Source: Sporomusa malonica
GTDB lineage: Bacteria; Bacillota; Negativicutes; Sporomusales; Sporomusaceae
Direction of reading: 5' to 3'
DNA length: 64,000 bases
NCBI RefSeq assembly: GCF_900176355.1
Contig: NZ_FWXI01000021.1
Location: 28,670 to 92,669 of the forward strand
Under the pieces are notes generated by a model that had not been told where the DNA came from, did not search any database, and worked only from the letters and a program-made list of their open reading frames with translations. Below are positions 25,969 through 34,163 of the stretch, piece after piece. Position 1 is the stretch's first letter, and every line of letters begins with the position of its first letter. The position numbers and the translations under genes are program-made.

Positions 25969-28356
25969 TTAGTCAAGATTAGGTGCTCCTAGTGTTCTTT
26001 TATACCTCCCTACAGTAACCACTAGGAAGATGATAATTGCAAATAGATAAAGCAGTCCAATTGCGCCAACGCCCTCTTGTGTAACACCAAAACCCACTCC
26101 CCAAGCCATCATCATTGGCCCTAGCATTTGTCCCAGCTTCTTCGTCATACTAAATAAACCTAAGGCTGTTCCTTGCCCCAACATTTTAGTGGCAGGAAGA
26201 CTAAGCAAAAAGGTGTTTTGCGCAATAAATCCAATGCTGTCAGCCACTCCAAACAGGAAAATCGCAACAAGGGCTGCCATAATGCCACCTTTTAGAAAAA
26301 AGACAAGCATTGCAAGAACACCAATACCACTGGCTACCGGGATAATCATCGTAAATTTGGATTGATTGGTAATGTAGCGACTAAATAATGGTCCCAAATA
26401 AACAATACTCACACCATAAATCATGAATGCACGACCAACGTTAGCAGTAGACAACCCCAGACTACTCGAATACAGCGGAAAAAAATAATTGAGAAAGCCT
26501 GTTAAACACATTGCCGAAGGAATGGTAATCAGTAAAATCAGCCCACTTACCGTCCCATCGCCCAAGAAGTTCTGCCACTGTCCGCGATTCACAGGCAGTT
26601 CTTCTGTTGCTTTCACCTTCTTCGCTTGGTCATTATCCTTCGTAAAGAAGAATGCAAACACAGCAACTACTAATAAAACTATCACAGCAACAAAAAAGAC
26701 GCCTGAATAATTAAGCCTCGCGGCGAGCATTGCTCCTAGGGAACAGGCACATATATTTCCGGCATAAATTCCAGCACTTAACCCCGAAAATCCTTTTGCG
26801 CGGGCTGCAGAGGATGGAAGAAGGGCAACATATCCGCGCATCGCCATCCAGGCGAACCCATAGCCAATACCAACAATACCTCGAGCGATGATAAAGACGA
26901 TACTATTCCAGGCCAATCCTGATAATACTGCGCCGGTGCCAACTACCGCTAAGCCAGTAAAGAAAGGGAATCGCCAGCCTTTTTTATCGATAATAGCTCC
27001 GGTAACAATCGTCATTAAACCGGCACATAACATTTCCACCGATATAGGTAGTCCAATCACTGCATTCTGCGACAACCCCCATATTGGTTGATATAAGTTT
27101 TTCATTTGCATGGGAATAAAGGAAATTGATAAATCAGTTGCTAAAAAAAACAGAAATGCTAAGGGTCTAATCACAGCCGCCCGAGTATCTGTCTCGCTGC
27201 TTTCTTCCTTAGAATCATTGACCTTTACTTGGAGGAGGATAAGGATAAAAACAAGGATTTCAACCATAAAGAAAAACGAGACAAAGGCAACAGTGATAAT
27301 ATCAAGCAATAGTTCTTGTACTTGCTTGTCCAGATATGCTTCTGAAAGAACAATAGTAAGCTTATAGCTAACTCCGTTACGGTCAGCCATCAGCGGCTTT
27401 TCGTATTTATAGTCCTTGGCAATGGTTTGATTGGTCTCATTTGAAACCGCTGCTTTGTATAAAACACCATCCTGGGTATCAATTATGTAAATTCCTTCCA
27501 ATTCAGGAACAGCACGAATGACCTTTGCCAACCATTCACCCACTCCTGACAACCGGGAATAAGGCACACCCCGATCGATCACACTGTTAATATCATGACT
27601 AACAATTTCAGCCGTTATCGCTGTATTTTTCTTAACAATATCAACGTAAATTTCTTTAAAATTACTATTATTAATAAAACCAAAAACCATTTGGGTAGTT
27701 GCTAAAACAGTTACAAAAATAATCAGGAAACGTTTTCGGCGTATCATCCCTCTTTCATCCAGCACCGGAATAATCCGTAAAAGAACGATAAGTACTAAAG
27801 CCGCGCCAAAAGCAAGCCCGATCATTGTTTTAAAAGTCACACTTATAAATTGGGATATTCCCCTGTCTACTACACTCTTATCGAAAACCATTGCTAAACT
27901 GCCAATAAAGTGCTCATCCCTATTCTGTATCGGCAGAAAAATATGATATTTACCGCCTTCGGGCACCATTATATAATTCTTGTTCCGCAAACTAACACTA
28001 CCATCGGCTTGCGCCTTTAACTTACTAGAAATTACAGTGTTAACTGTTCCCTCCTGCAAACTGTACAGCATTTTTCCATCAGGATTGATGATGCGAACAT
28101 CATCCAGTTCCTTGGCAAAGTTTCTCGTCTTAGCTAGAAGTTCTTTCATTCCATAAAAATTATCCAACGGTTTTCCATACTTAACGGCATATTCAATAAT
28201 TCGCTGGGTCTCACCGCCAGCCACAGCATAGTTAGCCGCAACAGAATCTATATAGTTTTTTTCCAAAGAAACGACAGTAAGCCAACCGTTAAATCCAAGT
28301 ACGATAACTACAAGTACAATGGAGATTGCAACAATCCGCCCAGGTATGCGTTTCAT
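25969..28356 (-). CDS. MFS transporter with two N-terminal extracytoplasmic sensor domains
   Basis: 795 residues from ATG 28356 (M6 of the longer frame). Residues about 5-27 form a first membrane helix, and about 30-165 a Cache-like domain (DDVRIINPDGKMLYSLQEG). Helices at about 170-195 and 208-228 are followed by a second Cache-like domain at about 230-345 (ELEGIYIIDTQDGVLYKAAV) and a helix at about 355-380. The rest (about 400-790) is a 12-helix MFS carrier with GAIIDKKGWR and a C-terminal six-helix half. This suggests a carrier whose activity or signalling depends on extracellular ligands. It follows an orphan ABC_sub_bind protein (27 nt upstream) and precedes a GNAT gene (9-17 nt). Confidence 0.9.
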   Translation of the reverse strand: MKRIPGRIVAISIVLVVIVLGFNGWLTVVSLEKNYIDSVAANYAVAGGETQRIIEYAVKYGKPLDNFYGMKELLAKTRNFAKELDDVRIINPDGKMLYSLQEGTVNTVISSKLKAQADGSVSLRNKNYIMVPEGGKYHIFLPIQNRDEHFIGSLAMVFDKSVVDRGISQFISVTFKTMIGLAFGAALVLIVLLRIIPVLDERGMIRRKRFLIIFVTVLATTQMVFGFINNSNFKEIYVDIVKKNTAITAEIVSHDINSVIDRGVPYSRLSGVGEWLAKVIRAVPELEGIYIIDTQDGVLYKAAVSNETNQTIAKDYKYEKPLMADRNGVSYKLTIVLSEAYLDKQVQELLLDIITVAFVSFFFMVEILVFILILLQVKVNDSKEESSETDTRAAVIRPLAFLFFLATDLSISFIPMQMKNLYQPIWGLSQNAVIGLPISVEMLCAGLMTIVTGAIIDKKGWRFPFFTGLAVVGTGAVLSGLAWNSIVFIIARGIVGIGYGFAWMAMRGYVALLPSSAARAKGFSGLSAGIYAGNICACSLGAMLAARLNYSGVFFVAVIVLLVVAVFAFFFTKDNDQAKKVKATEELPVNRGQWQNFLGDGTVSGLILLITIPSAMCLTGFLNYFFPLYSSSLGLSTANVGRAFMIYGVSIVYLGPLFSRYITNQSKFTMIIPVASGIGVLAMLVFFLKGGIMAALVAIFLFGVADSIGFIAQNTFLLSLPATKMLGQGTALGLFSMTKKLGQMLGPMMMAWGVGFGVTQEGVGAIGLLYLFAIIIFLVVTVGRYKRTLGAPNLD

Positions 28357-28383
28357 TATCCGCACCCCCATAACCTAATTTCA

Positions 28384-29550
28384 CTATTTTTTCTTTTCAA
28401 TTTTTTGGTAAATTTCATCAGTCACTAAAAAAACCTCAAAGGGAGGATTGTAGCCCACTTTCTCTGCAACTTCCAAGTTCAATACAATACTTGGTGTATT
28501 TTCAAAAACCTGAAGCAAGTTGCGCGGTTTCTCACCATGAAACACCTGAGCCATTGTATGTGCGGCAAACTTACCAAAACCAACAAAATCTGCCCGATAC
28601 ACGCTAAGGAGAGCACCATTCCTTACTTCAGCAACGCCCATCTGCGCAAACGTTGGAATATGTTTGCTGTATAAAGGTGCGAACAACTCAGAGAGTTCTG
28701 TCACGTCACGATCAAGGTATAGCGAACAGTACACAGCATCTACCCCTTCGTCGACTAGTGTATTGTACGCATTCAGCATTTGTTGGCGATGAGCTTCTCT
28801 ATTGTTTTGCTTGTCTTTTACAGAAACACTGGCAATCGTAAAACCACGTTCAGCGGCTACTTTTTTTACATCCTCCAGTGCTGCGTATACTCTACCTTCT
28901 GGGGAGTCGTCATAAACCATACCCAATTTTTTGAAGGCAAAGAGATCATGAAATATTTCGATTTGACGCTGATAGCGAGCAGGTTCCATATGCGCCCATA
29001 CATGATCCCGCCCCGAATCACTCACACTTTGAATAATTCCGGCCTGTACAGCATTACTACTGGAGAATACCAACATGGGCACTTTATGTTGGTCATTGGC
29101 CAGCAGTTGTCCCGCTCCAGTGCCCATAACCAAAATCATATCAATATCCTGCCGCTCATTAAGCCTCCGAATGATCTGCTGCGCGGTTGCTGCCCGCTCG
29201 TCTGCGCTCATTTTTTCCAAACTATAATAGGCATCAGCAACAAACTCTATATACCTTCCCTCACTGTGCTGCGCCAGCCAATCCCACATCATCCGCGATT
29301 CTTTCTGCCCCTGGGTGTATGGCAGCCCCTGCGCATTTAACCACCCAAGCTCAGCCAAACCATTAGCCAAAGCATGTAACGTACTAGCGTAATTTACGAA
29401 TTCTCCCGACTCGCAATAAGCAATGCGCCAAGGTTTCCCATTATTCGTATGGGGAAGTTCTTTGCCATCCTTACCATTTGATATTTCCCCAGGAAACATG
29501 GTGAAAATGCTTAGAAATACCACCACGGAAACCCAAGTTCTTTTACTCAT
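28384..29550 (-). CDS. orphan ABC_sub_bind-type substrate-binding protein
   Basis: 388 residues from ATG 29550, overlapping the phosphatase stop (ATG-AG-TAA). A signal peptide (MSKRTWVSVVVFLSIFTMFP) leads to a periplasmic binding protein fold of the ABC_sub_bind/BmpA kind: GTGAGQLLANDQHKVPMLVFSSSN, KLGMVYDDSPEGRVYA, EGVDAVYCSLYLDRDVTELS and YRADFVGFGKFAAHTMAQVFHGE. No ABC permease or ATPase is in the operon. With a 5TM-SpoIIE phosphatase upstream and a two-sensor MFS carrier downstream, it may deliver ligand to those membrane proteins. This is inference. Confidence 0.85.
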   Translation of the reverse strand: MSKRTWVSVVVFLSIFTMFPGEISNGKDGKELPHTNNGKPWRIAYCESGEFVNYASTLHALANGLAELGWLNAQGLPYTQGQKESRMMWDWLAQHSEGRYIEFVADAYYSLEKMSADERAATAQQIIRRLNERQDIDMILVMGTGAGQLLANDQHKVPMLVFSSSNAVQAGIIQSVSDSGRDHVWAHMEPARYQRQIEIFHDLFAFKKLGMVYDDSPEGRVYAALEDVKKVAAERGFTIASVSVKDKQNNREAHRQQMLNAYNTLVDEGVDAVYCSLYLDRDVTELSELFAPLYSKHIPTFAQMGVAEVRNGALLSVYRADFVGFGKFAAHTMAQVFHGEKPRNLLQVFENTPSIVLNLEVAEKVGYNPPFEVFLVTDEIYQKIEKKK

Positions 29551-30931
29551 TTTCCATATCTCCACCACTGCCAAAGTATCGTAAAACAAGTATTGTAATA
29601 TCATCAGACTGGGGAGCACCATTGGCAAAGGCTTTCACTTCGGTAACAATAGACTGGGTAATCTCCTTTGCCGCAGCGTTCCCAACCTTTGTTATCGTAT
29701 TTTCTAACCGCTCTTCGGAAAACATCTCATTGTTGTTATCCATAGCCTCAGTAACTCCATCTGTATAAATAATAATCGCATCACTTGGTGATAGGTGGAT
29801 TTTTTCATTACTGAAAGAAAAATCCTCCATGATCCCTAAGGCGATTCCTCTTTGGGGATTTAACATCTGAACCAGTCCATTTTTTCTATATAGATATGGC
29901 TTGTTATGGCCCGCATTACTAAATTCAACTTCACCCGTCCGGATATCCAGTATGCCACAGAACAGCGTGACAAACATGGTCTCATCATTCCCTCGGCACA
30001 ACTCATTATTGGTGTGGTATAAAATATCAGCACTACTGATCCCCACCCCGGCTTTAGCCTGAATTAGTGTTTTTGTTACAGCCATAAATAAAGAGGCTGG
30101 AACACCTTTTCCCGAAACATCGCCGATAACGAAGCAAAAATGGTCATCATCGATATAAAAAAAATCATATAAATCTCCCCCTACCTCCTTAGCCGATTCC
30201 AAAATAGCAAACACCTCAAGTTCTTGGACATCCGGCGGCACTGGAAAAACCTTAGGAACCATGCTCATTTGAATGGTTCGCGCCACAGTCAACTCATGTT
30301 CTATCTGTTCTTTAATGTTTTTATTTCGTCTTTCCTCTATCATGTTTTTTACAAAGAAGAAAAAAATTGAAACTGCAACCATATTGCCGATAATTAATGG
30401 CAGCCGAACTTGTTTTTCCAGAATAAACGCAGCTTCAATGCTGGGAGCAAAAATAAAAGTTAGTCCTGCAGCAAATAATTCATAAACTACTGTGAAGACA
30501 ACAGCTTCCTTTACTCCAACTACCCCGTCTTTTTGACGATACTTGGAATATATGCCTGAAAATACCCCGGCCAATACTAGCGCAAGCACGGCTGATTTCC
30601 AGGAACCGATAAGCCCCCCTTGAAACAGTCGATCTGCCGCCCCGATTAAACCAGCCCCAAGACCAACCACCGGTCCGCCAACCAGTCCCCCGATAATCGG
30701 GCCGCTATGCCTCAAGCTCACTAGGCCGATATTAACCGGAATAGCGTTAATCCCGGCGTAAATCGAGAAAAAGCCAAACAAAACAATTAATATTGCGATA
30801 TCCTTTTTTCGTGCTGTTTTTTCCAGCATATCCAGATTTGTTCCAGTACGTATGACTAAATAGGCAATCACCATCATTACACATGCAGTATTGATTACCG
30901 ACATCGTTAGAGTATCTATTGTGTTTTGCAT
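29543..30931 (-). CDS. membrane-bound SpoIIE/RsbU-type PP2C phosphatase with a 5TMR-LYT sensor
   Basis: 462 residues. The N-terminal about 205 residues are a 5TMR-LYT membrane module (VLFGFFSIYAGINAIPVNIG, then VGLGAGLIGAADRLFQGGLIGSW) as in LytS. The C-terminal about 220-460 is a PP2C-like SpoIIE domain with IQMSMVPKVFP, SAKEVGGDLYDFFYID, FVIGDVSGKGVPASLFMA (metal-binding aspartates) and IYTDGVTEAMD. It should dephosphorylate serine-phosphorylated STAS antagonists, thereby freeing the partner of the RsbW-like kinase. GGTGGGAG precedes ATG 30931. It is the second gene of the operon, after a STAS gene. Confidence 0.93.
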   Translation of the reverse strand: MQNTIDTLTMSVINTACVMMVIAYLVIRTGTNLDMLEKTARKKDIAILIVLFGFFSIYAGINAIPVNIGLVSLRHSGPIIGGLVGGPVVGLGAGLIGAADRLFQGGLIGSWKSAVLALVLAGVFSGIYSKYRQKDGVVGVKEAVVFTVVYELFAAGLTFIFAPSIEAAFILEKQVRLPLIIGNMVAVSIFFFFVKNMIEERRNKNIKEQIEHELTVARTIQMSMVPKVFPVPPDVQELEVFAILESAKEVGGDLYDFFYIDDDHFCFVIGDVSGKGVPASLFMAVTKTLIQAKAGVGISSADILYHTNNELCRGNDETMFVTLFCGILDIRTGEVEFSNAGHNKPYLYRKNGLVQMLNPQRGIALGIMEDFSFSNEKIHLSPSDAIIIYTDGVTEAMDNNNEMFSEERLENTITKVGNAAAKEITQSIVTEVKAFANGAPQSDDITILVLRYFGSGGDMENE

Positions 30932-31035
30932 TAAACTCCCACCTCATTCTCCTAAACAATCCCCGAATTAAAAAAGCGAAGCATGATATTTTATTAAAGT
31001 TAATCATACTTCGCTTTCATGCTAAAGCTACCTTA

Positions 31036-31362
31036 TTAAAATGCTTGTATAGCTTGCTCTTCACTATTACAAATCTTAAACAGCTGACTAAATCCAGCCA
31101 TATCAAACACTTCCTGAACATAAGGCTGCAGTCCGCATAAAACAATCTGTCCACCTGATTTTTTTACTATCTTCAAGGTTGATAGAAATACCCGCAGACC
31201 CGCGCTGGAAATATATTCATTTTGCGAGAAATTACACACTATATTCTTTGTGCCGCCATTGACTAGTTCTGCTAATTGCGCTTCCACTGTTTTAGCATTA
31301 GAGGCATCTACCCTCGGTATAATCATAATTATTTTAACGTCTAACACCGTCTTGAATTCCAC
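31036..31362 (-). CDS. STAS-domain anti-sigma factor antagonist (first copy)
   Basis: 108 residues from GTG 31362, 8 nt behind AAGGGAG; a GTG at 31371 overlaps the binding site. STAS core as in SpoIIAA: PRVDASNAKTVE, IVCNFSQNEYISSAGLRVFL (phospho-serine in SSAG) and VQEVFDMAGF. It is highly similar to the STAS protein at 15244-15573. This gene opens the long minus-strand operon, 104 nt before the phosphatase. It is the expected substrate of both the phosphatase next door and a GHKL kinase such as 14806-15231. Confidence 0.9.
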   Translation of the reverse strand: MEFKTVLDVKIIMIIPRVDASNAKTVEAQLAELVNGGTKNIVCNFSQNEYISSAGLRVFLSTLKIVKKSGGQIVLCGLQPYVQEVFDMAGFSQLFKICNSEEQAIQAF

Positions 31363-31515
31363 GTTATCCACTCCCTTACTTAAATTAAACTATAGTTTTT
31401 TTTACATCATTCATATGTACATTTTTTCTATTTTCGCCATTAAATGCTAATTTCCTCTATTTTATCTCACATCAATACCCCAACGATGAACTTTTACATA
31501 TTGTCATTTAGGAGC

Positions 31516-31567
31516 AAAAAAAAACCACGTTCGCAGACTCTAGTCATTCATTGCTGCTTACGTGGTA
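31516..31567 (-). terminator. terminator after codY
   Basis: ACCACGT and ACGTGGT pair around a loop that itself contains a GACT/AGTC helix. A run of nine T follows on the minus strand. Confidence 0.75.
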
Positions 31568-31604
31568 TTATTGATAGCTTTAGCTATTTGTAAAATTTTC
31601 CGGT

Positions 31605-32381
31605 TTAGTGTTTTTTCTTTTCCAACGCTTCAAGCAGATATTCATTAAGAATCCTTATATTTGTGCCTTTCATTCCAAGCGACTTGGACTCAATCACCCC
31701 TGCACTCTCAAGTTTTCTCAAGGCGTTGACAATGACCGACCTGGTAATTCCGACACGGTCGGCAATTTTGCTGGCCACAATCAAGTCCTCATTTCCATCG
31801 AGTTCACTTAAGACATGCACTGCCGCTTCAAGTTCGGAATAAGAAAGCGTATTCAAGGCGACTTGTACAATAGTTTTCTTACGCGTTTCTTCCTCTAATT
31901 TATCCACCCTGCCCCGAAGCAGATACATACCAAGCATTGTGGCACCAAACTCAGCCAACATAAGGTCATTCTCAGTAAATTCAACATGAAACTTTGCAAT
32001 GACTAAAGACCCCAGGCGCTTACCAATTCCAACAACGGGAACTACAAGTGAGTACTTTTCACCAATAGGACATTTCAGTTGCTCACTAAACACACAACAC
32101 CCGTTATCAAGACGAATATTGGTGGTAGTCTCACGCACACTTCGCAGTATTTTCATGTACTCTTCCGGAAACTGACTTTGTTCTAACACGTCTTCCAGTA
32201 TGATTCCGCATTCAAAGCTTTCATGCAAAGCATGTCCGAGAATTACACCATCTTTGTCAACCAGATAAACATTAGCTGCAATAAACCCGCTGAGCAGCTT
32301 GGTAACCTTATTGTAATCCACTTTCTCAGATTCTTGCAGCAGTTGATTGATTTCCCTCGTCTGTTTTAATAATATTGTCAC
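31605..32381 (-). CDS. codY: GTP- and branched-chain-amino-acid-sensing repressor CodY
   Basis: 258 residues. The N-terminal GAF domain binds isoleucine/valine; here LLQESEKVDYNKVTKLLSG and NVYLVDKDGVILGHA are visible, followed by a linker helix. The C-terminal winged helix contains the nearly invariant CodY recognition region IADRVGITRSVIVNALRKLESAGVIESKSLGMKGT. In Firmicutes CodY represses nitrogen, amino-acid and carbon genes when GTP and branched-chain amino acids are abundant. GTG 32381 lies behind AAGGTGG. It is transcribed alone or from an upstream promoter, and ends in the terminator at 31516-31567. Confidence 0.97.
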   Translation of the reverse strand: MTILLKQTREINQLLQESEKVDYNKVTKLLSGFIAANVYLVDKDGVILGHALHESFECGIILEDVLEQSQFPEEYMKILRSVRETTTNIRLDNGCCVFSEQLKCPIGEKYSLVVPVVGIGKRLGSLVIAKFHVEFTENDLMLAEFGATMLGMYLLRGRVDKLEEETRKKTIVQVALNTLSYSELEAAVHVLSELDGNEDLIVASKIADRVGITRSVIVNALRKLESAGVIESKSLGMKGTNIRILNEYLLEALEKKKH

Positions 32382-32509
32382 GGCACAAGCCCACCTTTCC
32401 CTATAATAATTCTATGTGTCTGAACTGTATTGATCCTTTAAGGTTTGTTCTTAGTATCACCATCCTGATTTTTTTCCTGTTTACTATTCTATTTCTCATA
32501 AACATACAG

Positions 32510-32544
32510 AACTCCTGCCTATCCAACAGGATTTGGCAGGAGTT
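32510..32544 (+). terminator. hairpin in the codY upstream region
   Basis: AACTCCTGCC and GGCAGGAGTT pair over a 15-nt loop, followed by TTTTACTATTTTT on the plus strand. It could stop plus-strand transcription or lie in the codY leader. Confidence 0.5.
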
Positions 32545-32622
32545 TTACTATTTTTCGCCATTACCAGTGATTTGATTAATGGAGGGATACATAAGCCCCT
32601 CCTTTCGTATGAGGGGAATAGG

Positions 32623-33780
32623 TCAAGCTTTTTTCGCCCCTGATATCATGATCAGCCCGATTGCGACCAGCAGTACAAGAGTGGAGTAACCGGTCATGGC
32701 CGCCTGAAAATCAATCAAATCAGCTGCCTGGATTATTAGCAGGGGACCAAAAAAATAACCGCTGCCCCAAAACAGATAATACGCCCCAGAAATCGTTCCT
32801 TTTAAAGAGCCTGGTACCGTTTCATTCAGGTAGGCCATTGAGGCAAGACAAAAAACGCCCATGCCGAAACTTACGACCGTGAGTACCAATAAGATCAACG
32901 GAAAGCAGTAAGCTGGCATGACAATGAACCCACCGGCGACAGTAACCAACCCCAAAATCATGAATATATTCCGGCCGAATCTGTCCGACATCGGCCCGAT
33001 AATGATTTGAGAAAGGCTGATCGCCACATAGAACAAGGAAAAGAACATGCCGATCTGGACGGGGGTGAAGTTCTTCTCTTCTACCAGAAACACGGGAATA
33101 TTTGTGTGAAAAATCCCATAGGCGGCTCCGTATAAGGTAATCCCTGATAAGGCAAGCAGCGTTTTCCGGTGTCTTATCAGTCTGAGTACGGCTGGAATAT
33201 CGAACTTGCTCATTGCCTGATATTCCTGCTTAGAGGAGTTATCCACCAAAAGGTAAATGGCAATCGCACCCGCCAGGCACCCAACAGAGTAAACCAGAAA
33301 TACGGCATTGCTGTTTACGATCTTCACCAAGACTACTCCCAGGATAGGCCCCAAGGCAAGACCACTATGCATGGCGGCGCTATATATCCCCATGACTTTC
33401 CCTTTGATAAGAGGAAATCGCAGCGACAGCAACGCCGGCGCCAATGCCCAGACTGGTGCTTCGCCAATGCCTTGCAGCAGCCTGGCGAAAAATATCATAT
33501 ATGAACTTGCAGCATAGTAAAACACTAGGCCGGTAAGAGAACACAGCAAGTAGCCAAACACAAGCAGCGGCTTAAACCCGATTCTATCCGCCACTCTGCC
33601 ACTGGGAACTTGGAGCAACAGGTAGGAAAAGGCAAAGGCTGACGCTATATATCCGACTGACCGCCCGTTTCCATCAAAATCAACGACACGCTGCGGTAGT
33701 TGAGGCATTACCATGCCTACTCCGACCATCATCAACACCACCGCCACAATCAATCCTAAGAGTGTATTGTCCCGAAGCAT
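32623..33780 (-). CDS. MFS transporter
   Basis: 385 residues from ATG 33780, 10 nt behind AAAGGAG; a TTG at 33789 overlaps the site. Twelve predicted helices with motif A PSGRVADRIGFKPLLV near residue 58 and, in the second half, GPMSDRFGRNIFMI. The DHA1-like drug:H+ antiporter layout suggests export or import of a small metabolite; the substrate is unknown. Three short ORFs precede it. The last (33680-33880) overlaps its beginning, and two share a PQPVSS motif, hinting at translation-dependent control. A small GC hairpin (32596-32616) lies just after the stop. Confidence 0.88.
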   Translation of the reverse strand: MLRDNTLLGLIVAVVLMMVGVGMVMPQLPQRVVDFDGNGRSVGYIASAFAFSYLLLQVPSGRVADRIGFKPLLVFGYLLCSLTGLVFYYAASSYMIFFARLLQGIGEAPVWALAPALLSLRFPLIKGKVMGIYSAAMHSGLALGPILGVVLVKIVNSNAVFLVYSVGCLAGAIAIYLLVDNSSKQEYQAMSKFDIPAVLRLIRHRKTLLALSGITLYGAAYGIFHTNIPVFLVEEKNFTPVQIGMFFSLFYVAISLSQIIIGPMSDRFGRNIFMILGLVTVAGGFIVMPAYCFPLILLVLTVVSFGMGVFCLASMAYLNETVPGSLKGTISGAYYLFWGSGYFFGPLLIIQAADLIDFQAAMTGYSTLVLLVAIGLIMISGAKKA

Positions 33781-33880
33781 TCCTATCAATCTCCTTTAAT
33801 GCAACATATTTTTCGGAGTTGACGCTGCTTACGGGTTGCGGTGAGAAAGCCATATTTATTTTTTTATCCTCGCTAAGCAC
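33680..33880 (-). CDS. 66-codon ORF with PQPVSS motif, overlapping the MFS gene
   Basis: GTG 33880 follows AAGGAGG by 6 nt, one of the best ribosome binding sites in the region; ATG 33853 is an internal alternative. The first 25 residues include MAFSPQPVSSVNSEK, close to a stretch of the upstream 25-residue ORF. The rest runs out of frame into the MFS gene and looks unselected. It is probably a regulatory leader rather than a functional protein of full length. Confidence 0.4.
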   Translation of the reverse strand: MLSEDKKINMAFSPQPVSSVNSEKYVALKEIDRNASGQYTLRIDCGGGVDDGRSRHGNASTTAACR

Positions 33881-33920
33881 TGACGTCCTCCTTATTTGCT
33901 CCTTTCGAGCCTGGGAGGAA

Positions 33921-33992
33921 TGCCTATGATTTCGTGTAAGTAGGTAATCCTTCCGGCTAGAAAAGACTGGATTCGGATTTATCGCTACTTAC
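33921..33992 (-). promoter_or_regulatory. stem-loop in the leader of the MFS gene
   Basis: On the minus strand GTAAGTAG and CTACTTAC pair, with an inner AAATCC/GGATT(T/A) helix. The 5' arm lies within the 25-residue leader ORF, so a ribosome there would disrupt the stem. This is compatible with attenuation. Confidence 0.4.
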
Positions 33993-34034
33993 GGGTTGCG
34001 GCGGCGAAACCCTCGCTGCACAACAGACAGTCAT
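33957..34034 (-). CDS. 25-residue leader ORF with Cys-Cys and PPQPVSS
   Basis: ATG 34034 overlaps the stop of the preceding 12-residue ORF (TTATGA). The peptide starts MTVCCAARV, contains SPPQPVSS and ends SESSLF. The SPxQPVSS motif recurs in the ORF at 33880, where the DNA (CGCAACCCGTAAG, then AGCG) is also conserved. The vicinal cysteines and polyproline stretch suggest a ribosome-stalling or cysteine-sensing leader. There is no independent evidence of translation. Confidence 0.4.
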   Translation of the reverse strand: MTVCCAARVSPPQPVSSDKSESSLF

Positions 34035-34069
34035 AATTTTGGTTTCCAATTCATAAAATTTCGCCACAC
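34031..34069 (-). CDS. 12-residue leader ORF
   Basis: GTG 34069 follows AAAAGGAG by 6 nt; the peptide begins MWRNFMNWK. Its stop overlaps the next ATG, so translation of the two is likely coupled. Such a short ORF can arise by chance; the good binding site and the coupling are the only support. Confidence 0.35.
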   Translation of the reverse strand: MWRNFMNWKPKL

Positions 34070-34163
34070 TAAAAACTCCTTTTATAAAACATTTTACTTA
34101 TATTTACATTATAGGTAGCAGCTTCTAGCCTGTCAATGTACTCCCTTTTTCTTTTTTGCTATG

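Noticed and set aside
33921..34010. Resemblance to a cobalamin riboswitch core (GCCGCAACCCGTAAG)
   Set aside because: The canonical B12 box is absent or degenerate, the repeat occurs twice, and both copies are explained by leader peptides. An Infernal search with the cobalamin model would decide it.
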